Assembly: GCA_963691815.1 (NCBI GenBank)
Contig: OY829661.1
Span: 3,403,001-3,467,000 of the forward strand
Direction: 5' to 3'
Length of the DNA: 64,000 nucleotides
DNA from: Echiichthys vipera
Lineage: Eukaryota > Chordata > Actinopteri > Perciformes > Trachinidae
The position numbers were made by a program, and so were the translations under genes. How positions within the stretch are numbered: position 1 is the first letter of the stretch; every line of letters starts with the position of its first letter. The notes below the pieces were generated by a model. It did no database searches, had not been told where the DNA came from, and saw only the letters and a program-made list of their open reading frames with translations. Shown piece after piece: positions 1 through 10,500 of the stretch.

Positions 1-298
1 AACATTATTTTCTTCCTTCATATGGATAGCATTTTACAGTAGGCAAATTGCTGTTTGACCAGAATGAGTGTAACAGCCCTATGTGTGTGGATAGTTGTGT
101 TAGAGGGATAAAAGCAGCAGAGGCAGTGTTTCTTTTGTCTTTCTGCTCATTTCATCCAGTGTTGCTTTTATGGCTACAATGCTGCAGAAAGAGTTAGGTA
201 TAATATTTGTATCGTGAATGATTTTGAATCATGGCTACTATTGTGATGCATCTTAGTTTATATTTTTATATAAAATTATCACCCAGACCTACAATGGA
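1..298. other. AT-rich intergenic sequence, nothing recognised
   Basis: No exon, RNA gene or repeat family could be supported. Confidence 0.5.
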
Positions 299-1065
299 GA
301 TCAAAATTAGAGAACAAAGTATAAATACTTGATTTATTCTTGATTTATTGTTCATTATTTGATAGAATATCCTCTGGGTCTGTACCTCTGCTGTATGAAC
401 ATGTTTTTCTAAAACCAAGACACTTCAACAAAAACCTTTATATTGTGAAAAAAAAACAGTGATCAAAATTAGAGAACACTTTCAGATCCCTCCCAGTTAT
501 TGGTGTTAATCAGCACCTGGTGACAGTTGAATTCATTGTTGGTCACACCCTATTTCTCTGCAGCTCTCCTGGTTACTTTGTAAGATGGAAGCTGCTCTAA
601 GGAGACTGAAACCCTGAGACAGCAGGTTGTCCAGATGAAGGCCAAAGGGATGACCCTCTCAGCCATCAGAGTGAGGTTGGGCGTTCACACTCTGTGATTT
701 CAAGAAGATTGAAACTTTACAAGGACACAGATTAACAAAAAGTCCCTCAAAAAGGCTGGTCGTCCACGTAAAACAAGTGCACGAGAGGACAGGATTATGA
801 GAAGACTCTCAATGGGGAATCAGTTCAACACTGCAGCTGGAGTTGGTCTCCAGTTCAGTTCTGAACAGGACAAGGATCTGTCTCTGCACACAGTGTATCA
901 TTGTTAAAGACTTTTTGGACTGAAAGCCCACTCTGCAGTGACCAAACCTCTCATCAGCAGAAAGAATAAAAAGGTTACACTTGTCTTTGCTGAGGAGCAT
1001 GTGGTGTGGACAGAGGAGAACTGGTCCAGAGTGACTTCAGTGATGAGAGGACGTTCAAATCCAAT
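299..1065 (+). mobile_element. truncated Tc1/mariner transposon with decayed transposase
   Basis: Two direct copies of GATCAAAATTAGAGAAC at 299-315 and 461-477, 162 bp apart, look like the two binding repeats of an IR/DR-type left end. A transposase relic follows on the plus strand. It has helix-turn-helix-like KGMTLSAIRVRLGV (about 643-690), the hallmark GRPRKTSAREDR (about 764-800), SAVTKPLISRKNKK, and WTEENWSRV followed by FSDERTFKS around the first catalytic Asp (about 1007-1062). Stop codons and a one-base deletion before FSDE break the frame. The element ends just after the first catalytic residue; the rest of the DDE domain and the right inverted repeat are missing. It is dead. Confidence 0.85.
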
Positions 1066-1663
1066 TGAAATGTCATCATAACTCAAAGAGTGAAGCAAAT
1101 AGTTTTTATTGAGCCAAAGCATTTGTTTTGAGTGCAACTGAAAATGTGGCAGAAGCTCTGTTGATTTTAGGAAATTATAGATCTGTGTAGTACTGTAATA
1201 TACTCAGGACTCTGGTACACCACGACATAAACCATGAATAATTACCTTAATAAGTTTTTGTTCTGTGTACCAAGTCCATGTGGAACCAACATGTAGCACT
1301 GATACAAACCAGCGTGAAAAAAGGGATTTATTTGTGTGAAAAGGCACATTTAGGGGACACCAAGTCCACAGAAGAATGTTCTTTTCCACTCGAAGTCACG
1401 GGCAGCGTTTAGTCTAACGTGGGAGTAACTTCGGTTTCTGACAGTGTCCCAAATGCCTGAAGGAGCAGAATACCAATTAATTTCCTTCTTTTCCAATCCC
1501 AGGTGACAGTTAGCATCCTGCTGCAAATGCTCAAAATGTGTTTTCACTGAATGAGTGCATAGACACAGGACAATGTGCAAATATGTTTCCAAAACAACAA
1601 GCAAGAATGAATGAAAGTGATACTGTGATAGTTCAAACTACTGCGTTTTAAAACATGACATCA
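1066..1663. other. intergenic sequence, nothing recognised
   Basis: Short open frames are present but none resembles a known family. Confidence 0.5.
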
Positions 1664-1985
1664 GGGGCGGCTGTGGCTTGGTGGCAGAGTGGGTCGTCCT
1701 CTGTTCGAGAGATTGGTGGTTCGATCCCCATCTCCCCCTGGTCCACATGTCGAAGTGTCCTTGGGCAAGACACTGAACCCTGAATTGCTCCCCGTGCTGC
1801 GCATGGGTGTGTAAATGTGGTGTGAATGGTTAGATCAGATTAGATGGTATGTAGATGTCCACTGCCATCAGTGTGAATGTCTGTGTGAATGGGTGAATGT
1901 GACAGACACTGTGAAGCGCCTTGAGTAGTCAGATGACTAGAAAGGCGCTATATAAGTACAAAGTCCAAGTCCAGTCCATTTACAT
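1664..1985 (+). mobile_element. tRNA-derived SINE
   Basis: The head carries pol III-type internal promoter boxes: an A-box-like TGGCTTGGTGG at 1674-1684 and a B-box GGTTCGATCCC at 1718-1728. The body includes TTGGGCAAGACACTGAACCC. The 3' part (GTGAAGCGCCTTGAGTAGTC, GGCGCTATATAAGTACAA, GTCCATTTAC) is the tail found on common fish SINEs. It looks nearly full length and lies on the plus strand. The exact family name is not assigned. Confidence 0.85.
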
Positions 1986-3234
1986 CATTGGGCCATAAGG
2001 CCATTCAAGCGGTGTCCTAGCTGCACACTACACACTGATTCTAAATGGACTTCAGGGTGAGGAGTATCATTGAACATTTACTGTGAGGCCACTTATATTC
2101 TCACTCATTCGTCAGTCTTGGACTCTTTTATACAAATGCAATTCCAGAGCTTGTCCAGTAGAGATCACCGTTTGAACTGGATCAAACGCTTCAAAACTAT
2201 GAACCATCTTCAACATAAAAGCTTCATACTGAGTCTGAGCTTTAAAGCTTCTACTGCAAAGGCCCAGGCTCACTGAGGCAAAAAAAAAAAGGCCATAAGG
2301 TGGGTCCTGCTTAACTACCTGATCTTGAGGCCCTGTGTCAAAACCCAGTGTTAATACAATACACAATACATTTGATTTCATTTTTGTAAATGTTGCATAT
2401 TAAATTAATTTGTGTTTAATCAAATAACAACAGAGCAAATGATGACAGAAATTTGGCATAAGTAGAAAGCATAGGAATACAGTTAATGCACAGCCTCATT
2501 TTAGCCTCAGGGCCCTCTGGTTCATTTGGCCGTGGCTGAAGGACACTTTTCTCAAACACAGAAAGGTGGGGTTATTTACAGTTACAAAGAAATGTTGTTT
2601 TTCTTTTAAAAAGGTGGATAGAGGATCAATGGCTCAAGCAACAGCTCAGAAGACAAAAATATACAGTCAGAATAAGAGCCTTAGAATAACATTTTTACCT
2701 GCTAGTTTAGGTTTGGAGCGGTTGGTTCTGCATACTTCAGTACAACGTAGAACTGGCAGTGTGACAGTAATAGTGGAGGCCAGGGTTTTTCAGGTTTCAG
2801 GATTTAAGTGTTGGTGTTCTCTCTCTGCTGGGGTCTGCCTGGCTCTACCACATTCTGGATTGGGTCTCTTAAGTCAATAAGGTTTGAGTAGATATTCCAA
2901 AAAGTTTCTCTACCATAACCTCTTGTATAAAACCAGTCACCAGGCTAAAACGTTGGCATTGAACCTTTCTGCAAACCCCAGATTTGCTATTGAATCTCAA
3001 GGTTTGTGAACTTATAGAACCTGTTCTCATTCCATACTCGTCACATGATGTACCAACACATTCTGATGCTCCACTGTTACAGTTTTAAACACGATTAACG
3101 CTGTGAATTCAAAGCATAACTCTGAAAATTTACTCAGGTTCAGACAGGCATTAGACCTGGGCATCCAGGGCTATAGCCCCGGATCTCCAGCCACAGATGC
3201 AACATTGTAGCAGTGAAAAACGCTAAATTCTGAC
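1986..3234. other. intergenic sequence, no gene recognised
   Basis: Includes a poly(A) run at about 2280-2290. Open frames at 2070-2276, 2112-2381 and 2566-2880 have no recognisable motifs. Confidence 0.45.
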
Positions 3235-3544
3235 GTGATAACTTCAGAATCAAACTTAAAGCTGACTGACTTGATAACTTCAGAATCAAACTTAAAGCAG
3301 ACTGACTTGATAACTTCAGAATCAAACTTAAAGCAGACTGACTTGATAACTTCAGAATCAAACTTAAAGCAGACTGACTTGATAACTTCAGAATCAAACT
3401 TAAAGCAGACTGACTTGATAACTTCAGAATCAAACTTAAAGCAGACTGACTTGATAACTTCAGAATCAAACTTAAAGCAGACTGACTTGATAACTTCAGA
3501 ATCAAACTTAAAGCTGACTGACTTGATAACTTCAGAATCAAACT
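3235..3544. repeat. 36-bp minisatellite, copy 1 (about 8.6 units)
   Basis: Tandem 36-bp units containing CTTGATAACTTCAGAATC and AAACTTAAAGC. Units differ mainly at one base (GCAGAC versus GCTGAC), with the GCTGAC form only near the two edges. The unit is a multiple of three and lacks stops in several frames, so it gives artificial ORFs with a 12-residue period on both strands. The same unit recurs at 12255-12740. Confidence 0.97.
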
Positions 3545-4589
3545 GCAGTGGATCAGCCCGGTCCACTTGACATCAGGTCGGTGCAGGTCAGTGTTTCTGA
3601 GGCTGTTCTCATGTCACATTCTGACCTTTCTTAACAGAAACATTAACCTCCTCAGTAGATCTGCCCTGACAAGAGTCACACATGACCGTTGGTCTTTCCT
3701 TTCCTTCACAAACTACCTCACAACTGCATGTTCATCAGCCCAATTTCAAACATTTCTCAGGGAGAAACCCCCCCCAACCCCCGTCTGAAAAGGACTCTGA
3801 CTTCTGGGCTACAGCCCCGGATGTTTTCACGAGCTAGTGACACGCCTGGGTTCAGACATCAGAACTACTAGGTTGGGTTTAGGAAAAATATACGACGTAC
3901 ATATGAACCGTGGTCTGCTGGATTAAAGTCCGGTGTATGTATGACCCAACCATCCACCCTGACCTCCTCTAAAAGTGGAGTTTGAGGCTCGTTATACTAC
4001 GTCACCTGACTTCTAGAGCACTTGCTCTGAACATGGAATATTGAATTGGATGGATATTTGTTGGAGTCAGTTTAAAGTTTGCCAAAAACACTTTATATCA
4101 ACGTTTCCGTGGTTTGCGGAAACAAGTTATTTCTGGTGACTGGGCTGCTAGTACACTATATTCACAATACAACTGGGACACAGTCCATGTAATAGTCTCT
4201 ACAATAAGCATAAGCATTCATACACAAAACAAGAACTAAATATTGCCACATGTTAAGGCTGTTAATATTAATGTACACGATGAATCTTTTAAGGAGAGAT
4301 GAGATGATTAGTTATTGGTTAAGTCTTCTTCAAAGCCAGAGTGGGCAAGTATTGATTTGAGATCTGATAGCCTTTCATTAAAACCCTGCTGACATGCTGG
4401 AATGTCACTAAACATCTGTGAGCACAACCATCCACATTTTAAAAGAAATGTGCATTTGGCTTTTCCTGTGAGGACGGATGGAGGACCGATGGGGAGATAC
4501 GAGGAACCATGCTCTCCCATCAGCTACTTTTTCCTCCAACATGTCTCCGTCTCCTCCCAGTATGGGACAGAAACTGGAACTGTTCAGCC
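3545..4589 (-). other. prrc1 3' UTR and 3' flank, end not defined
   Basis: No recognisable coding sequence. The prrc1 transcript must continue below 4590, but I found no AATAAA on the minus strand between here and the 36-bp minisatellite. A weak TATAAA variant lies at 4097-4092. The poly(A) site is therefore unknown. Confidence 0.4.
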
Positions 4590-4799
4590 TCACACAGTCC
4601 TGGGGGGCAACTGCACTTTGTAGATTCCAGCCAGAGCTTTGGCGGCGCTCTGGATCATTTGGCGTTGTGTCATGCCCGTCACGGCTTGATGCCAGTCTGT
4701 TCTGTGGATGTTGGGCAGGCTGCGCTCCAGGACCTCACCAATTGTAACAATCAGACCTGACCAACGCAGGCTATAGTCCGAAGGGGTCAGGGACTGAGC
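4590..4799 (-). CDS. prrc1: prrc1 last coding exon
   Basis: Residues 373-441 and TGA stop at 4592-4590. It reads AQSLTPSDYSLRWSG, VTIGEVLERSLP, RTDWHQAVTGM and ends KVQLPPRTV, the conserved C terminus. Acceptor cctgtgcag/GCT. The 3' UTR continues toward lower coordinates. Confidence 0.96.
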   Translation of the reverse strand, partial: AQSLTPSDYSLRWSGLIVTIGEVLERSLPNIHRTDWHQAVTGMTQRQMIQSAAKALAGIYKVQLPPRTV

Positions 4800-7539
4800 C
4801 TGCACAGGGGACAGTGACAGAAACAGTTGGATGAGCTGCTGGATGCTTTCAAGTGTGTGATATTGAATAAACTTTGTCCCTGTCAATGACAACTGCAGTA
4901 GTTGAAAACTGAAGCATAATGTCATCTTCACTCTTATTCTCATTAACTTTTGTCTAAGATCTTCAGAATTTGTTTCAGGAAATCTCAGATTTTTCACCAA
5001 TAAGAACCATATTGTCAGAAACGTATAGTGCTGTTTACAGTTGCTGACTTGTACCTGTTGGACGTGATCTAGAGCCAGAGGAGTTGCCTGAGTGAAGACC
5101 TCAATGTGGATGCTATGACCAGGGTCCTCCAGGATCAAACAGCCGATGTCAAACCACCTGGACACAGCAAAAGGGAAGATAAAACAAAATGACATGTGCT
5201 TGTTATATAATATATTGTGTGTTACAGCCACAAAGCAAATAACCACAACATGGAAACAGCTAGTGCCACCAACTTCAGAATTATGGCTTTCAACTGTAGA
5301 ACAAACTTTGCACAGGAAAAAAATAACTTTAATACTAAGGGATCAAGAAAAAAGGGGAGCAGGATTTATGCAGAGGATAGACTCTTGAAAATATATTCAT
5401 GAAGAAAAAAGTAGGAACATCCCCATATAAGTATGTGCGTGTGTACGTATACGTGTATATAACATCTCTCTGAAAGAACCTTTTATTATTATTATTATTA
5501 TTGTTTTTTACTCACATATTTTATTTAAATACTTGTCATGTAGTTTGCTTGTGTCAGTGTCTTTTGGGACCTGTCTTTGTTTTATGTTTACAAGTAGAAT
5601 CTATGATTATGATTTATATGTAAAAATATGATTTACAGTATATATGTAAAAAAATTTGTCAAATGGGCTCCACCTCCCCACCCACCATTCAGGTAGTTCC
5701 CTGGGGCTTGGATGGGGAGGATTTGATGTCAACAAGGGCTTCAAACTAGGTTTGTAGAAGCTACAGATGGCTCTGAGCTTCTCGAAGATCACACCCAACA
5801 ACTTGGGCCACAACTTGGGGAAGTCCTCAACATGAAGTTGAGCAGCGACTTCCTGGTTGATCCAATCCAATCAGGAAGTGCCAAAACCTGCAGTTCTGAG
5901 TGACCACTAGGGGCAGGTTTCATAACAGAGCAGTTTCTCATTGACCCCCATGTTAAACAGGCCGTTTACACAGCATCATTAAACCTGTTTAAGGCCTGGT
6001 ACAAAAAAACATTCTAGTCTGTATGTTTAGGTCATATCTCCATGACAACACTTTTGGACCAGGCTAGTTTTTATTTTATTGGAGGTTAAAGTTTATGAAT
6101 AATTAGGGGCGCAGGCTCTTGGGTGACAGCTAACTGCCTTACTTCTCCTCTGGGGTAAACGTCAGCCAGAAGAACGTATCTCCCTCCCCCCAACGACACA
6201 TCAGTACCCTTTTTTGGTAAGAGGAAATGAGGTGGAGTCAAAGTCTGACAAGATGGCGACTCCCGTAGGCGAGGATGATTGGATCAAAGTTGAGAGAACG
6301 GACCTCGACAGAGATGCTACGTCCATTTTTTATACAGTCTATGGTTACGAGCCGACCCCAAGTTCACTACATCATCGCAGGGGATCTGATTCCAGACAAG
6401 GACCTGGAAAGGTCCAAGCAGGTATTTGCCACAGATCTGCCCGATTCCTCCATTATAGGGAATTCTACATAGATTCACCTGTAAATAGCACAACAGACCG
6501 AGAGCAGAGTTTAAGACCGCCAGTGTAGCTGCTAAGAGTGAGCCAGCAGTTAGGAAACTTGTCAACAACAGCCTTAAAAGGCAACAAATTGCAATCAGGA
6601 AGGAAACAGAACAGTGTGTGATATGATTCAGTCCACTACACTAGAGACTACTACAAACTATAGCCTCCAAAGGCCACAGAGGTATTGTTTATTGCAAGCT
6701 ACTGAACTGGGTTGTATTCCAGTGTACACGGGTTACTTTATTCCTATCATTTCATTGAGTGTATAAGATGTAAAGATGGGCGTGCAAAATAAAAAAAGAA
6801 GTGTTCAAATGGTTCTCAGTGTGTATATACTGTGTGTGTGTCCTGTTGTCAGTTGGCTTTTTCTTACTTGTCAGGAAAGAGTTCAGCGATGAAGTTTTCC
6901 AAAGACACAACCGGTTGCTTCTCATGGATGACACTGGCCCGACGCAGGCCGTCAATGCGCTCCTGAGCCCCCTGCACACACACACACACACACACACACC
7001 CAGACCAAGAGTGAGTCTGACATAACAGACAGTGACAAGCTCTACCTGGGCAGACCAATGGCTGCTGACTGATGCATTTAGAGAGGGAATGTCTCCACAG
7101 ACACACACATTGCAATACAGCAAAGAGGCAACAAGTGTTTTCATTAGTGGGTCATATGATCAATCACCATTGTTTAAACTCACTATTTGATAGATAGGAA
7201 CTTAACAGACAATTAACTAGGTGGAAAATGTCATGGATGATATCCTTAATACTTGTCTCTGACTTTTGATTGCTGGCAAATATCGTTGCACATTTCTGAT
7301 TCGTCGTTAGTCTAGCTTAAAGGATATTTACTCTAGACGTTGCATAAAACTATGCCGTACAAAACTAGATGGTCAGAGTAGCAACTTCAATTAGACTGGC
7401 TCTGCTGCAGACATGTAACAGGAGCTTTGTCACGCCGCACATGCAGCCCATGTATTTTGGACACAAGAGGACCCTCAGGACACTGGGATCCGAAATGAGG
7501 ACACTACCTAAGATTGTACCCACCCCATCAAACACACAC

Positions 7540-7587
<48 letters not shown>

Positions 7588-10500
7588 TAATTATATATAT
7601 AATTATATATATAATATATATAAAATATATATGTATATATATATCTTTTTTTTATATATATATATATATATATATAAAGTCACAGTAGGGAAACTGATTC
7701 TGGAGATTATTTTGAACTCGTTCTGATAGTAAGTGAATTAAAATGACATTTATATCAGCGAAGGATAAACCAATCATCGGTCAACCCTTCCATCATCAAT
7801 ATACCCCAATATATATTTCCCACCCCCACTGAGCACAAACCTAGAACTGACCTTGACACCGGCTGCGTAGCCCACAGGCTGTGGGGCGATGTTGGACTGA
7901 CCGGCCTCTCCAGTGACCAAGGCCATTCCAAAAACCTCCTGGAAGGCGTCCCTGACTGCCTCCACATTCATCTCCTTATCTGAAGTCACCACAATGTCAA
8001 CGTCCCCGCCAGACTCTGGAGAGCAACAATACATGAACATTTATAGAGTACATCTGAATGTTTAGTCAGCTTTGTTAATACTGGGGTAACGTAGTGATGA
8101 CGAGAGAGCATGTTGAAGAATGTAACGCATTACACAAGGGTGGTGGGATATAGCCATACTCTGGAAAGGGGAAGCTGTCTGGAGGATAGAGGTTCTGTTC
8201 TCTTTGTGTGTGTATGTCTTCCCTGTACAAGATATATATATATATACACGGTATATATATATATTAAATGTATTTTAGTTTTCTTTTCCTTATTTTTTCG
8301 ATATTTTACCTATTAATGTGATTTTACTTATTTATTTACTATTATTTGTATATTAATTACTGGCTATACACTTTTATTGATATTGTAGTAGTTTTATATT
8401 TCTTAAATTTTATTTAGTGTTAATTTTACCCTTTTCAGACAAAGTTTTCTTTTTCTTTTAATGTTTTAACATTTCTTTTAAACAACAGCCCAGAGTTTTT
8501 CCTCTGGGGTTTCCTCACTTTCTGTTTTATTGTTCTAAAATCTGCTTTTACTTCATCATGTTTCATTCAGTCTGTGTTTGTTTAGTTCGGTTGAATTGAG
8601 TATTTTTAATTTTCTAAAAATACTTTGTTTCTGTCTGTGGATGGGGGGGTGTTGGTATTGTTTGTTTTATTTTCTTTTGTTTTCATTCTGTGAAGCACTT
8701 TGTGTTGCCTCCAATATGTATGAAAAGTGTGTTATCAATAAAGTTTGATTTGATTTGAAGATGAGCCGTGTAAGCCTCTGTGTATGACCATGTATTGTGG
8801 TCAGCCCTCTATAAAACGGAGTGGTGTTTTTCAAGCTGCAGAACTTCCCACAGACTTACTGATGTATGGAGCCATGCCAGGATCCAGAGTGGTGATCATA
8901 GACTCCACAGAGTGCTTGGTTTTGTCCAGGACTGTCTTTACTACAGGGTTCCCAGCTACTCCCTGAGGGGACACACAAAGACAGAAACGGTAATCATTCC
9001 TGAAAAGGGGCTTCAGTGTTATGTCTTCACATTTGAAAAGAGCAATATTACCTTGAAAAAGCCCCAGATGCCTCCTCCACCAGTGTTGGTGTGTCCAGGG
9101 CCTCTAGGATCTTCCTGCTCCTCTGGGAAAGTGATGGGAGATCCAGTATCCAATCCTCCCGTCATGGCTGGCTGCTGAACCATGGGGTTTGGCACTACAC
9201 CTGGAAGTTATCATTTTTCTAATTACTTATTTTTAGACTCATGTGACCAATTGTACCATATAAGCTAAAGCACAGATTAATTTAATTTCAATTCATTTCT
9301 ATTCAGAAGGCTTTACTGGCATGACATTTGAAATGTGTTGCCAGAGCACAGTTACAGGATACAATGCATCCAATAATATAATATAAGCAGAGGAGAAGGT
9401 GGTGGTGATCATCACAATATGATACTTTGTACAAGAACATTCTACTGGTCACCTCTTTTATTGTGGCAGGAAGAGACATACTATGTAGCAGCCAACACTG
9501 CACTAGTGATAAACGGATACATCGGTTGGCCAACATTATCGGCCGATATTAGCATTTGTGTATCGGCCGATGTGGGCGGCTGCGTTCTGAGTATGCCTGG
9601 CTCAATGTATTCCTGCTTCATGTGTGCCTTAAAGAAGAAGATAAGCATGGCTTACCTGGCATAGCAGACGGACCGGAGAACGTTGGCATTAATGGTGTCT
9701 GTGGTGTTCGACCGGCGTGTCCCCGTGTGATGTCATATCCTGCACTCATGGAGAAGTTGGATATGGGCGGGCCTACAGGAGGGGCCGACATGCCAGGAGC
9801 CGAAAGAGGAGGTGGTCCGAGTGGGGAGGCCTGATGTGGCAAAGAGGGGGAGGTGGAAGGAGGAAATGGAGAACTGCTTGTGAAGGGGGAGGCAAGTGTG
9901 GAGGGAGGGGGGTAGTGAGAGGACAGGGAAGGGTGTGCGGCCAGGGGGCTGCTGAAAGCAGGAAGGGAGGGAACAGAGGGGATAGCTGTGGAGACTGAGG
10001 GTGAACCGATGGAGACAGAGCTGGTGCCAGAGAGGGACAGAGGGCTGGACAGACCTGAAACACAAAGAACTCATGTTACATCTCAGAGACACTTCTCACT
10101 GTGTCTTCTGTCAATAGATCCATGTACCGTTCAGGCCTTCTGTTTAAGCCCATTCACTGCCTACTATCTGCGTCAACAGGTCATTTTGCAGCGGCTTCTA
10201 ACCTTTTTAAAGTTACAGATAAATAGTCAGACAGCAGCAGATGATGGAGAGGTGAACAGTGCACGCGCAACAGTCAATGACCTGTATCCGAAGTTTCAGT
10301 GTACGTCCACGCGATCGAAAACAAAATTTTTTTTCTTCGTCGTTCTTAAAGTTTTCCGTCCACATGGCCTCCCCTCAAGAAATCTCTGCATCCACACGAA
10401 ACCAGTGAAACTGACTCAAACGCTGCAGTACACATGCCAGGCCTGTATATGCCGCTGTAGCTGCCACAGAAATACACCAACAACGGAGAAGAAGAGACTA

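Larger units (their letters stand above)
5158..6867 (-). other. prrc1 intron 6 (1,710 bp)
   Basis: Bounded by gtaaga (donor at 6867) and gtccag (acceptor at 5158). Apart from the (TTA)n run and the interspersed repeat, I recognise nothing. The minus-strand open frame at 5607-5870 has no family resemblance. Confidence 0.8.

Noticed and set aside
1718..1728. A true tRNA gene from the B-box
   Set aside because: The surrounding sequence does not form a full cloverleaf that I can trace, and it continues into a SINE body and tail.
3140..3570. Open frames of 111-133 codons on both strands over the first 36-bp array
   Set aside because: The 36-bp unit is a multiple of three without stops in several frames; the 12-residue periodic peptides are automatic.
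4402..4760. Plus-strand open frames opposite the last prrc1 exon
   Set aside because: Antisense shadows of a conserved coding exon.
5607..5870. 87-codon minus-strand frame as an extra prrc1 exon or separate gene
   Set aside because: The prrc1 phases close perfectly without it, and the peptide matches no family I know. It may be a piece of a transposon.
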